Assembly (NCBI RefSeq): GCF_009695815.1
Contig: NZ_VUNE01000005.1
Span: 186,001-250,000, forward strand
Reading direction: 5' to 3'
Length of the DNA: 64,000 bases
DNA from: Peptostreptococcus porci
GTDB lineage: Bacteria > Bacillota > Clostridia > Peptostreptococcales > Peptostreptococcaceae
Part shown: positions 8,597 through 16,952 of the stretch, piece after piece
Position numbering within the stretch: position 1 is the stretch's first letter
Layout of the letters: each line of letters starts with the position of its first letter
The notes under the pieces: model-generated
Database searches by the model: none
The model's input: the letters and a program-made list of their open reading frames with translations, nothing else
What the model was told of the DNA's origin: nothing
Program-made: the position numbers and the translations under genes

Positions 8597-8700
8597 TACA
8601 CCTCCTTGTTCTCAAACTCGCCGGATCAGGTATTTACAATATGTAAAATTTTGTGCCAAGCACTACAAAAAGTGTGCAGCTACCTCTACCGTGCGGCATT
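8597..8700 (-). promoter_or_regulatory. L21-type ribosomal protein leader
   Basis: The 100-nt leader contains the run CCGCACGGTAGAGGTAGC and complementary segments around GCACACTTTTTGTAGTGC, which can form a hairpin. The position and the GGTAGAGGTA core match my recollection of the Firmicutes L21 leader, which binds the ribosomal protein to control the operon. I could not run a covariance search, so the assignment rests on position and partial sequence recall. Confidence 0.65.
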
Positions 8701-8708
8701 ACCTTAAT

Positions 8709-8737
8709 ATTATACTAAATCGACTGCCAAGAGTCAA
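8709..8737 (-). promoter_or_regulatory. Promoter of rplU-prp-rpmA
   Basis: -35 TTGACT and -10 TATAAT are separated by exactly 17 bp, a near-consensus strong promoter fitting a ribosomal protein operon. Confidence 0.87.
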
Positions 8738-8836
8738 TATATTTCATAAATAATTTTTGAAAATGTTAATTCGCAAAGTAAATTCTAGTAAATTGATAAA
8801 AGTAGAATTTACCTAATTTTTGAAAACTAATAATTT

Positions 8837-9766
8837 TTACTGATTCGCTTGATTTTTCGGTAGCTTAACTTGAGCTGCTACAACCGCAACTGCCATTATT
8901 ATACATCCCAAAATCTCTCTTTTAGTCAACATTTCACCTAGAATCAAAACTCCGGCAATTACTGATATTCCCGATTCTGTACTCATAATCAATGATGAAA
9001 CAGTCGGCTGCAAATTCTTCTGTGCCACAATCTGCAAAGTAAATCCTATTCCACTTGAAAACAACCCAGTATAAAGTATTGCCACACCAGCAGACATTAC
9101 ACCTTGAACAGTAACTGTTTCAAGGAATAGCATCGCTATAAAGGAAAGTGTACCAGATGTTATGAATTGTATCATTGAAAGCTTAATCGCATCTGCCTTT
9201 GGTGCAAATAAATCTATTGCAATAATCTGAAGTCCAAAGAAAATAGCTGAAAGGAATACAAAAAAATCACCTTTTTCAATGATGAATCCTTCCTTAATTG
9301 ACAGCAGATATAATCCAACTGCGGCAACCAATACACAAAGCCACATTTTGCCATTTACCTTTCTCCCATAAAACATTCCCATAATAGGTACCAAGACTAT
9401 ATACATCGTAGTAATAAAACCAGCTTTTGATGCTGTCGTGCTTACCATTCCTATCTGCTGTGTGCTCATTGCGAGAAACAATGCTGTTCCAGTAACCAAT
9501 CCACCAGTTATAAGCGGTTTATCCTTATACCATTTATACTTATTTTCCTCGGCTACCAATTCTGTCGACCTCTTATTTCTTTGTGAAAAGAAAAAATTCA
9601 TGGCGAATAAAAACAAAACGCACACTCCACATCTGAAAAAATTAAATGCAAATGGTCCAATATGTTCCATTCCTGTTTTTTGAAATACGAATGCAACTCC
9701 CCAGATTATAGAAGTGAACATGAGAAGTGTCGCACCTTTTAGTTCTCTCTTCCTTTGATTATCCAT
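8837..9766 (-). CDS. EamA/DMT family transporter
   Basis: The 309-residue protein has ten predicted hydrophobic helices in two homologous EamA halves. The first begins LKGATLLMFTSIIWGVAFVF and the second follows a loop near residue 155 (KGDFFVFLSAIFFGLQIIAID). Drug/metabolite transporters export amino acids, nucleotides or other metabolites, but the substrate cannot be deduced. A GGAGGA site precedes the ATG. The gene stands alone between the leuS terminator and the rplU promoter, and a GTAAATTCTA/TAGAATTTAC inverted repeat (8778-8812) after it may act as a weak terminator. Confidence 0.9.
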   Translation of the reverse strand: MDNQRKRELKGATLLMFTSIIWGVAFVFQKTGMEHIGPFAFNFFRCGVCVLFLFAMNFFFSQRNKRSTELVAEENKYKWYKDKPLITGGLVTGTALFLAMSTQQIGMVSTTASKAGFITTMYIVLVPIMGMFYGRKVNGKMWLCVLVAAVGLYLLSIKEGFIIEKGDFFVFLSAIFFGLQIIAIDLFAPKADAIKLSMIQFITSGTLSFIAMLFLETVTVQGVMSAGVAILYTGLFSSGIGFTLQIVAQKNLQPTVSSLIMSTESGISVIAGVLILGEMLTKREILGCIIMAVAVVAAQVKLPKNQANQ

Positions 9767-9833
9767 TATAAATCCTCCTACAAAATAACAATTACACCCA
9801 AATTAACTGACGGTAAACAAAGGTGTTTTTTCA

Positions 9834-9867
9834 CAAGAAAAAGGGCATCGCATCAGCAATAACCCTT
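9834..9867 (-). terminator. Terminator after leuS
   Basis: AAGGG/CCCTT plus an inner ATTGC/GCGAT stem separated by a small internal loop, followed by TTTTTCTT on the minus strand. The remaining 165 bp up to leuS is AT-rich with nothing else recognised. Confidence 0.75.
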
Positions 9868-10031
9868 ATAATCATATATAAAATATTCTTTTCAATATAG
9901 TTTGCCTATATGTCCATGAAAATACTTCCTAGTTTTTCTAAGATACTTTCATCGTTTCAAGCATCCTACACACATATCTTAACATAGTCTTTCCTATATT
10001 TCAATACTCTTTCGATATATTTTTTAAATTT

Positions 10032-12452
10032 TTACTTCACAACAATATTTACCAATTTAGAAGGAATTGAAACGACTTTTACTATCGATTTTCCTTCAAT
10101 AAACTCCTTCACTCTATCATCTGAAAGTGCAGATTCTTTCATTTCATCTTCGGTAATTTCAACAGGAACCATTATTTTACTTCTAACTTTTCCATTTACC
10201 TGAACAACTATTTCAATTTCATCCAATTGTATTGCAGATTCATCATATTTTGGCCAAGAAATATCAAACACGCTTCCCTCTTTGCCAATCATTGTCCATA
10301 GCTCTTCACCAAGATGTGGTGTAAATGGTGCAATTATAACTACAATAGCTTCAAGAGCTTCTTTCAGAACTGCTTCATTTCTATTATCAAGCTCTTTATA
10401 CTTGTATAGTTCGTTGACCAATTCCATCAATGATGCTATTGCCGTATTAAAACCGAATTTAACACTTAAATCCTCAGTAACCTTCTTCATTGTTGAGTTT
10501 GTCTTGGCTCTCATCTCTTGATCCTGTTTATTCAATTCTCCAAATTCAACGTCTTTTCCAGCCAAGTAAGACAACTCATCCACTACTCTGTACACTCTAT
10601 TTATAAACTTAAAGCAACCCTCTACGCCCGCATCAGACCAATCCAAGTCTCTTTCAGGTGGTGCAGCAAATAAAATAAACAATCTGGCAGTATCAGCACC
10701 AAATTTTTCTATTATTTCCATTGGAGATATTGTATTGCCCTTTGATTTCGACATTTTACTTCCATCCATCAATACCATACCTTGAGTTAGTAAATTCTGG
10801 AATGGCTCATCATGTACAGTCCAGCCCATTTTCTTAAATGCCTTTGTAAACCACCTAGCGTACAATAAATGAAGAATTGCGTGTTCAACACCACCAATAT
10901 ACTGGTCAACAGGCATCCATTTGTTCACTATATCTGAATCAAATACATTTTCCTCATTTTTATTGTCAATATATCTCATAAAGTACCAAGAAGAGTCGAC
11001 AAATGTATCCATAGTATCTACTTCTCTTCTCGCTGGCTTTCCACATTTTGGACAAGTGCAAGACTTAAATGACTCTGATGTTGTAAGTGGAGATTCTCCC
11101 CTTCCAGTAAATTCAACATCTGTTGGCAATAACACAGGTAGATCAGCATCGTCAACTGGAACTATTCCACAATCGTCGCAGTATACCACAGGTATTGGAC
11201 AGCCCCAATATCTCTGTCTAGATATCAGCCAGTCTCTCAATCTGTAATTTGTCTTTTTGTTCCCTTTTCCTTCGCTTTCAAGCTTTTCAATAATGCCGTC
11301 AAATGCTTCTTCCTTTGTCATTCCATTAAATTCCTGTGAATTGATCATCTTATCATTTTCGTCGATTACAGGAATAATATCGAAATTATACTTAACAGCA
11401 AAATCATTATCTCTCTCATCATGTGCAGGTACACCCATTACAGCCCCAGTTCCGTAGTCAGCTAACACATAGTTTGCTACCCAAATTGGAATTTCTTTTC
11501 CTGTCAATGGATTTATTACGACCTTACCAATAAATTCGCCCTCTTTTTCAAGGCTCGCAGACTCTCTTTCAATTGAAGATAAAGAATGAATTTTTGTTAG
11601 GAAATTATCCAAAACAGCTTCATATTCTGTTCCCTTTACTAGTTCTCTGGCAAGTGGAGCTTCTGGCGCAACGACCATAAAAGTAGTTCCATATACAGTA
11701 TCAGGTCTAGTTGTATAAACAGTAATTGTTTCATCGCTATCTTTAATTTTAAAGTCGATAGTTGCACCATGACTCTTTCCAATCCAGTTTCTTTGCATTA
11801 ACTTAACCTTTTCTGGCCAACCATCAAGCTTATCCAAATCCTTCAACAAATCCTCAGCAAAATCAGTAATTTTAAAATACCACTGCTCTAATTCCTTTTT
11901 CTCAACTACTGAGTCGCATCTTTCACAACATCCTTGAACAACCTGCTCATTTGCCAAAACAGTTTCACATGAAGGACACCAGTTAACGAAAGAGTTCTTT
12001 TTATATGCCAATCCTTCTTTATAAAATTCCAAGAATATCTTCTGAGTCCATTTATAGTATTCAGGAGTCGATGTCGTTACCTCTCTGTCCCAATCATAGC
12101 TTAAACCAAGCACATTCAACTGTTCTTTCATTTCTTCTATATTTGACATAGTCCAAATATGAGGATGAATTCCATTTTTTATAGCTGCATTTTCTGCAGG
12201 TAATCCAAATGAATCCCATCCCATTGGATGAAGCACATTATAGCCTTCCATTTTTTTAAATCTAGCAACAACGTCACCTATTGAATAGTTTCTAACGTGT
12301 CCCATATGGATTTTTCCTGATGGATAAGGAAACATTTCCAAGCAATAGTACTTTGGCTTGCTTTCATCCCTTGTATCCATCTTATATTGGTTGTTGTCTT
12401 TCCATTTTGTCTGCCATTTTTTTTCAATTTCTCTAAAATCATATACACTCAT
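10032..12452 (-). CDS. leuS: Leucyl-tRNA synthetase
   Basis: This class I synthetase charges tRNA-Leu. The HIGH-type motif is HMGH ([11 protein letters not shown]), and the KMSKS loop is KMSKSKGN near residue 570. A CP1 editing domain lies between about residues 220 and 420, with TTRPDTVYG and [15 protein letters not shown]. The zinc-binding segments and a C-terminal anticodon-binding and LeuRS C domain are present. The length of 806 is standard for bacteria. Expression is governed by the leucine T-box upstream. Confidence 0.98.
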   Translation of the reverse strand: MSVYDFREIEKKWQTKWKDNNQYKMDTRDESKPKYYCLEMFPYPSGKIHMGHVRNYSIGDVVARFKKMEGYNVLHPMGWDSFGLPAENAAIKNGIHPHIWTMSNIEEMKEQLNVLGLSYDWDREVTTSTPEYYKWTQKIFLEFYKEGLAYKKNSFVNWCPSCETVLANEQVVQGCCERCDSVVEKKELEQWYFKITDFAEDLLKDLDKLDGWPEKVKLMQRNWIGKSHGATIDFKIKDSDETITVYTTRPDTVYGTTFMVVAPEAPLARELVKGTEYEAVLDNFLTKIHSLSSIERESASLEKEGEFIGKVVINPLTGKEIPIWVANYVLADYGTGAVMGVPAHDERDNDFAVKYNFDIIPVIDENDKMINSQEFNGMTKEEAFDGIIEKLESEGKGNKKTNYRLRDWLISRQRYWGCPIPVVYCDDCGIVPVDDADLPVLLPTDVEFTGRGESPLTTSESFKSCTCPKCGKPARREVDTMDTFVDSSWYFMRYIDNKNEENVFDSDIVNKWMPVDQYIGGVEHAILHLLYARWFTKAFKKMGWTVHDEPFQNLLTQGMVLMDGSKMSKSKGNTISPMEIIEKFGADTARLFILFAAPPERDLDWSDAGVEGCFKFINRVYRVVDELSYLAGKDVEFGELNKQDQEMRAKTNSTMKKVTEDLSVKFGFNTAIASLMELVNELYKYKELDNRNEAVLKEALEAIVVIIAPFTPHLGEELWTMIGKEGSVFDISWPKYDESAIQLDEIEIVVQVNGKVRSKIMVPVEITEDEMKESALSDDRVKEFIEGKSIVKVVSIPSKLVNIVVK

Positions 12453-12514
12453 ATTTTACCTCCAAAACATTAACCCTGATCGAATTTCACAAAACAAATA
12501 AATAATTATCCAAT

Positions 12515-12730
12515 AAAAAAACTCGTCACTAAACAATAATTGTCTAGGGACGAGTATATCTCGCGGTACCACCCTAATTAGCCATCTATTAGACAGCTCA
12601 CTCGGTAAGTCTTTAAACCAACAACGGTTTATGGTTTTATATCGACAAGTTCGATGCAGTCCATTGTTATCTCACAGCAACCGATAACTCTCTGAAAAAC
12701 TTCCTAACACCTACTACTCCGATCCATATA
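12515..12730 (-). promoter_or_regulatory. Leucine T-box riboswitch
   Basis: The minus strand carries the T-box GGGTGGTACCGCG (12562-12574), an AGAGAG element in stem I, and a terminator formed by ACTCGTC with GACGAGT followed by TTTTTTTATT. The likely specifier is CTT (Leu) in CGAACTTGTCG at 12647-12649, agreeing with control of leuS. Uncharged tRNA-Leu pairing with the leader would prevent termination. Confidence 0.95.
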
Positions 12731-12783
12731 AAATAATCATCTTTAATTTTCAGATAATTCATATTTATTTAAATTATTTTCTA

Positions 12784-12812
12784 ATGATATCACACAGTAT
12801 TTATATAGTCAA
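12784..12812 (-). promoter_or_regulatory. Promoter of the T-box/leuS transcript
   Basis: -35 TTGACT, 17-bp spacer, -10 TATCAT, just upstream of the T-box. The remaining DNA up to rsfS is very AT-rich with no other recognisable element. Confidence 0.75.
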
Positions 12813-12945
12813 TACTATTTTTAATTTTTTTATTATTTTTAATAATAAATATACAATTTTTTTATTATATATATCTAAAAAATTATTTTTATCAAAAACA
12901 CCGTATTTTATTATATTAACTCTATGTTTCAAAAACGATAATAAC

Positions 12946-13287
12946 CTATAACTCTACGTATGGTGCATCTTTCCACAACTTCTCTAGATTATAGAAACCT
13001 CTGTTTTCTTCATCAAAAACATGAACTATAATGTCACCATAGTCCAAAAGAATCCAATTCTGTGTTTCTCTACCTTCTTTGCCTCTTGGCTCTACACCAA
13101 TCTCTGTCATTGCATCTTCAACGCTGTCAGCAATGGCCTTCACCTGTCTACTAGACGAACCAGAAGCTATAATAAAATAATCACACAGGCTTGAAACCTT
13201 TCCTACATTTAAAACAGCAATATCCTGACCCAACTTGTCATCAATAGCGTCATAGATCAGTTTAGCCATTTTTTCCACTGTCTCCAT
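12946..13287 (-). CDS. rsfS: Ribosomal silencing factor RsfS
   Basis: This 113-residue protein of the RsfS/Iojap family binds L14 and blocks subunit joining during nutrient limitation. Diagnostic segments are CDYFIIASGSSSRQVKAIAD and GDIIVHVFDEENRGFYNLEKLW. The second ATG is chosen because GGAGGTAAAT immediately precedes it; a start four codons upstream is possible. It is the last gene of the nadD-yqeK-rsfS set. Confidence 0.95.
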   Translation of the reverse strand: METVEKMAKLIYDAIDDKLGQDIAVLNVGKVSSLCDYFIIASGSSSRQVKAIADSVEDAMTEIGVEPRGKEGRETQNWILLDYGDIIVHVFDEENRGFYNLEKLWKDAPYVEL

Positions 13288-13326
13288 ATTTACCTCCATA
13301 TTCCAATACCACTTACAAAATCCTTC

Positions 13327-13929
13327 TTAAATAACCACACTATTTCTAGCTTTTTCTCTATCTTTGATAAGCTTAACATAATAATTTCTTGCTTCAACAG
13401 TCCTAGTATGCAAAACGGCTTTTTTACTCAAAACTACAGATATAGTTCCATCTATTGAATGGACGATAGCCTCTTCCAATTCCCCTCCAAAAGCCAATTC
13501 TCTTACAACATCAACACCAGGATAATCTCTTCCAACCTCCACAACGTCGGCAATAAAAATTATCTTCTCCAGCAAACTCATGGCGGGTCTACCTGTCGTA
13601 TGAAATCTTATAGCATTTAGAATTTCATCATCATCGATTCCAAATTCATTTTTTGCTATATACATCCCCAAAATACTATGTGAAAGCGAAGTATTTGTTT
13701 TCTCTATGTCATCGAGCTCAATTCCATATTTATGACAATATGACTCTACATCCGAAAACTTCACATATTTCGCCACATCATGTAATATTCCGGCTATCTC
13801 AGCCTTTTCCCTATCACCACCATAAATATCACAAAGCTCCATAGCTGATTTTGCAACATTCATTGAATGAACCATTCTTCTCTCTGGCAAATAATCTCTA
13901 AGTTTTTCAATCATTTCTGATTTATTCAT
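13327..13929 (-). CDS. yqeK: YqeK family HD-domain hydrolase (Ap4A hydrolase type)
   Basis: About 200 residues with an HD metal-binding arrangement: His in RMVHSMNVAKSA, the HD pair in GILHDVAKY, further His residues in LSHSILGMY, and a C-terminal Asp in IIFIADVVEVGR. Family members symmetrically hydrolyse diadenosine tetraphosphate. The start MNKSEMIEKLRDYL is preferred because GAGGAG lies nine bases before it, giving an eight-base overlap with nadD; the frame extends 22 codons further upstream. The pairing with nadD is widely conserved. Confidence 0.93.
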   Translation of the reverse strand: MNKSEMIEKLRDYLPERRMVHSMNVAKSAMELCDIYGGDREKAEIAGILHDVAKYVKFSDVESYCHKYGIELDDIEKTNTSLSHSILGMYIAKNEFGIDDDEILNAIRFHTTGRPAMSLLEKIIFIADVVEVGRDYPGVDVVRELAFGGELEEAIVHSIDGTISVVLSKKAVLHTRTVEARNYYVKLIKDREKARNSVVI

Positions 13930-14617
13930 TACAACTGACTCCTCGTTTGTATAATCCATGTTCATAAATATATTCTTCAACCCTGCTAGGAACAAGGTAT
14001 TTAATGCTTTTATTTGTCATTACTCTGCTCCTTATATATGTGGAAGAAATCTCAAGTGAAGGTACATATACCAAATCCACATCTGCACAGTAATCGTTTC
14101 TAAACCTTTCAACATTTTCTTGTGTTTCCAAAATTCCTATTCCTGGTCTTATGGCACCAATAAATTTTGCCAGCCTAAAGTTTTCTCTAAAATCTTTCCA
14201 GCTCTCAATTTGATTTATCGCATCCGATCCAGTGATAAAGTATAGCTCTTCATTGGGGTAAGTTTCCACAATATACCTTAATGTATCTACCGTATAGCTT
14301 TGCTCCTTTTTATTAATCTCAAAATCAGAAACGAAAAAATCGTCATTTTTCATGGCTGACAAAACAACCATATTGTACCTATGGAACTTGTCCAAAATAA
14401 TCTTTTTATGAGGTGGATCGCCAGTTGGAATAAAAACAACTTTGTCTAAATTATACTTGTCCTTGATAAACTCGGCTGTTGCAAGATGAGCATTATGAAT
14501 AGGATTGAAAGTACCTCCCATTATTCCCAATTTCATCTTCCTATCTGAACCAATAAACGACTCCACTTTTTTGCAATTTTTTTCGTAAGACAGGTCTAAC
14601 CTTTCTTGTAAATTCAT
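13922..14617 (-). CDS. nadD: Nicotinate-nucleotide adenylyltransferase
   Basis: This enzyme makes deamido-NAD from nicotinate mononucleotide and ATP. Motifs are GIMGGTFNPIHNAHL at the nucleotide site and SSTYIRSR near the C-terminus. As drawn the protein is 231 residues with a 27-residue N-terminal extension that lacks homology to the core. An internal ATG at about 14536 (MKLGIMGGTFNP) would give the usual length and has a weak AGGAAG site, whereas the upstream ATG has GAAGGGA. Both starts are plausible. Confidence 0.95.
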   Translation of the reverse strand: MNLQERLDLSYEKNCKKVESFIGSDRKMKLGIMGGTFNPIHNAHLATAEFIKDKYNLDKVVFIPTGDPPHKKIILDKFHRYNMVVLSAMKNDDFFVSDFEINKKEQSYTVDTLRYIVETYPNEELYFITGSDAINQIESWKDFRENFRLAKFIGAIRPGIGILETQENVERFRNDYCADVDLVYVPSLEISSTYIRSRVMTNKSIKYLVPSRVEEYIYEHGLYKRGVSCNE

Positions 14618-14680
14618 TTCATTATTCCCTTCAGCGCATGATATCTATATTATATCATAATTTCTCAAAAAAAATTAATC

Positions 14681-14733
14681 ATTTTTGTTATCTCTCATCA
14701 TTTACAAATATACATTTTTGTTATCTCTCATCA
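14681..14733. repeat. 20-bp direct repeat, two copies 33 bp apart
   Basis: ATTTTTGTTATCTCTCATCA occurs perfectly at 14681-14700 and 14714-14733. The upstream copy on the minus strand contains the stop codon of the small ORF beside it, so this looks like a tandem duplication of that 3' end. Confidence 0.85.
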
Positions 14734-14801
14734 ATATACAACTTTACAATACAGAAAACACCTATCAGTATACTAATTCCTATCAACAATATATTTTTCA
14801 T
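14721..14801 (-). CDS. Possible 26-residue membrane peptide
   Basis: The short frame encodes MKNILLIGISILIGVFCIVK and six more residues (LYIDER), a single hydrophobic helix with a charged C-terminus. AAGGATAG precedes the ATG with suitable spacing. It lies between recX and nadD on the same strand. It has no recognised family and could be chance in AT-rich DNA, but the start, ribosome binding site and membrane-helix composition agree. Confidence 0.35.
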   Translation of the reverse strand: MKNILLIGISILIGVFCIVKLYIDER

Positions 14802-14833
14802 AATCTATCCTTATTCTACCAAATAATCTTAAA

Positions 14834-15469
14834 TTAACCTTTTAATTTCTCTTCTAAAACTCTATCAATCGCCGATTTTATGACATCATAATCAAATCCC
14901 TTGTAGGCAAGATGTTGAAATATTTTATTTTTAACCTTAATATATTCTTCTCCACTTATCTTTTTGTATTTTTTTTCAGCCAAATATATTGCATTTTCAA
15001 GCTCTAATTCCTCATCTATTGCTGAAACTGCATTTTCGATTTCATCTGAAGAAATACCTTTAGAATATAAATTTTGTTTGATTCTGTTTTTTCCTACTCG
15101 TTTGACATTCTGATTATCTCTTACCAACATTTTTGCGTACTTTTCATCGTCAATAAATGCATACGACTTCAAAAAATCTATTACTCTGTCAATTGTTTCT
15201 TCATCAAATGAATCTGACAGCTTTTCAATTATTTTTTTCTCTGACTTATTGGATCTACTAAGTGAGTCCAATGCCTTTATTTTCGCCTTCTCAAAATTAT
15301 CCAATTTTATAATATCCACAAGCTTTTGTCTGTCAATCTCATCGTTTATCTTTAGCTTCATTTTGTACACGAGGCTTATATCCAATGATATCAAGTATTC
15401 TCCATCTACAAACAAATTTGCTCTATTCTTATTATTTTTTTGAACCTCTATATTTGAAATCTTGGACAT
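14834..15469 (-). CDS. recX: Regulatory protein RecX
   Basis: About 211 residues with the three-helix RecX repeats, recognisable from KALDSLSRSNKSEKKIIEKL, FLKSYAFIDDEKYAKMLV and RIKQNLYSKGI. RecX binds and limits RecA filaments. The start MSKISNIEV is chosen because GAGAGG lies six bases upstream; the frame opens ten codons earlier. recA is not in the window. Confidence 0.9.
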   Translation of the reverse strand: MSKISNIEVQKNNKNRANLFVDGEYLISLDISLVYKMKLKINDEIDRQKLVDIIKLDNFEKAKIKALDSLSRSNKSEKKIIEKLSDSFDEETIDRVIDFLKSYAFIDDEKYAKMLVRDNQNVKRVGKNRIKQNLYSKGISSDEIENAVSAIDEELELENAIYLAEKKYKKISGEEYIKVKNKIFQHLAYKGFDYDVIKSAIDRVLEEKLKG

Positions 15470-15586
15470 ATCAAACCTCTCACACAATGAATTTTTCATA
15501 TAAAATTATATCATAAATAATAAAAATTATCCTTAAATATTATTTTACATTAACAATTCTATGAATTATAATGTAACATAGGATAA

Positions 15587-15690
15587 AAAATATATAGCAA
15601 TAAAATATATAGCAATAAAATATATAGCAATAAATTATATAGTAATAAGTTCTGTAGTAATAAGTTTGTGGTAATAAATCACATGCCAAT
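15587..15690. repeat. Seven 15-bp tandem units losing identity
   Basis: Three identical copies of AAAATATATAGCAAT are followed by AAATTATATAGTAAT, AAGTTCTGTAGTAAT, a 14-base AAGTTTGTGGTAAT and AAATCACATGCCAAT. The array lies between divergent recX and rnz and ends about 38 bp before the rnz start, so it may carry or displace promoter elements. Confidence 0.9.
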
Positions 15691-15728
15691 TATTAACATA
15701 TCAAATACTTTAACGAAAGAGGTGTACA

Positions 15729-16646
15729 ATGGTTAATTTAACAATGATTGGTACGGGAGGAAATGTTCCCTCTCACACCAGATTCTGTTCCAGTGTATTA
15801 CTGAATTACAAGGGAGTAAAAATATTAATAGATTGCGGCGAAGGAACTCAAATAGCCATGAAAAAATTCAGCTGTGGTTTTAAAGGAATAGATCTAATTC
15901 TCATCAGCCACCTGCATGGCGACCATATAAATGGACTATTGGGACTACTTTCAACGATGGGAAACGCTGAAAAAAGATCCCCTCTTACAATAGTTGGACC
16001 TAGTGGCATAAGAAGAGCTATTTCTGCAATGATGATCCTATGGGAGGGACTGCCTTTCGAGTTGCGTGTAATAGAAAATCCAATAGGTAACTTTTCTGTT
16101 GTAGGTGATGTTTTAAAGGATATAGAAATAAACACAATCTCTCTAGACCATTCTACAGAGTGTATAGGCTATTCACTTTACTTCACTCGAAGCCGAAAAT
16201 TCAGTGTTGAAAAAGCTGAAGCAAACTCCGTACCTAAGTATATTTGGAACCATCTACAAAAAGGTAAAACCTATTATATAAATGATAAATTCTATTCACC
16301 TGAGGATGTCCTAGAAGATGAAAGAAAAGGTATAAAGCTTAGTTTTATCACTGATACCAGACCAATAGACAGTATTCCTGAGTTTATTTCGGACAGTGAT
16401 TTATTTATTTGCGAAGCAATGTATGGCGATGATATTGATATTTCAAAGGCAGTCAAAAATAAACACATGACATTTAGAGAAGCCGCAACCCTCGCTTCAA
16501 AGGGAAATGTAAAGAAACTATTACTAACTCACTTCTCGCCTTCAATAGATAGTCCCAACGACTATAAAAGCAATGCAACGAGCGTGTTTAAGGACAGCGA
16601 AGTTGCAGTCGATGGAATGAGTTTGACAATTTCATATCCAAAGTAA
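15729..16646 (+). CDS. rnz: Ribonuclease Z (tRNA 3' endonuclease)
   Basis: This 305-residue metallo-beta-lactamase-fold protein matures tRNA 3' ends. The metal motif is HLHGDH (LILISHLHGDHINGLLG) near residue 62, with further ligands in DHSTECIGY, LSFITDTR and the C-terminal LLLTHFSP. The exosite region is present. The length is normal. AAAGAGG precedes the ATG, and an intrinsic terminator follows. Confidence 0.95.
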   Translation: MVNLTMIGTGGNVPSHTRFCSSVLLNYKGVKILIDCGEGTQIAMKKFSCGFKGIDLILISHLHGDHINGLLGLLSTMGNAEKRSPLTIVGPSGIRRAISAMMILWEGLPFELRVIENPIGNFSVVGDVLKDIEINTISLDHSTECIGYSLYFTRSRKFSVEKAEANSVPKYIWNHLQKGKTYYINDKFYSPEDVLEDERKGIKLSFITDTRPIDSIPEFISDSDLFICEAMYGDDIDISKAVKNKHMTFREAATLASKGNVKKLLLTHFSPSIDSPNDYKSNATSVFKDSEVAVDGMSLTISYPK

Positions 16647-16675
16647 AAAAGAGATTTATTCTCTTTTTTTTTAAT
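16645..16675 (+). terminator. Terminator after rnz
   Basis: AAAGAGA pairs with TTCTCTTT across a short loop and is followed by a run of T on the plus strand. Confidence 0.85.
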
Positions 16676-16762
16676 TTTATTAAAAAAATTGATGAAAAAA
16701 AATTAGTTTTATGTTATTATAAGAATAATCAAAATTTTCGTTTATTACATTTGTTGATTTAG

Positions 16763-16790
16763 ATCCGATTTCGAATCGGATTTTGTTATT
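16763..16790 (+). terminator. Second hairpin after rnz
   Basis: ATCCGATT and AATCGGAT form a perfect 8-bp stem around TCG, followed by TTTGTTATT. It may be a backup terminator or the end of a short independent transcript. Confidence 0.5.
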
Positions 16791-16796
16791 ATAGGG

Positions 16797-16853
16797 GAAA
16801 TGTTAGTTTTATCTCAAACATTTCAATTATTCTGAAAACACGAAATAATTACT
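16797..16853. promoter_or_regulatory. Two inverted repeats upstream of the hydrogenase operon
   Basis: GAAATGTT and AACATTTC are separated by 12 bp (16797-16824). A second pair, AATTATT and AATAATT, follows directly (about 16828-16853). A -10-like TATAAT lies at 16895-16900 with a weak -35. The pair may be regulator binding sites; they do not match the Rex consensus I know, so the regulator is unknown. Confidence 0.4.
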
Positions 16854-16952
16854 AATTAAAGTAACAATTGGAATTTGACTTAAAATATTTTCGCTATAAT
16901 TTAATAATTCAACACAGTTCAATAAACAGAAAATCAGTCACGGGAGGGAAAT

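Noticed and set aside
8778-8812. 10-bp inverted repeat after the EamA gene as a strong terminator
   Set aside because: No T-run follows on the minus strand, so only a weak or incidental hairpin is claimed within the EamA entry.
15587-15690. CRISPR array
   Set aside because: Units are 15 bp with no spacers; it is a simple tandem repeat.
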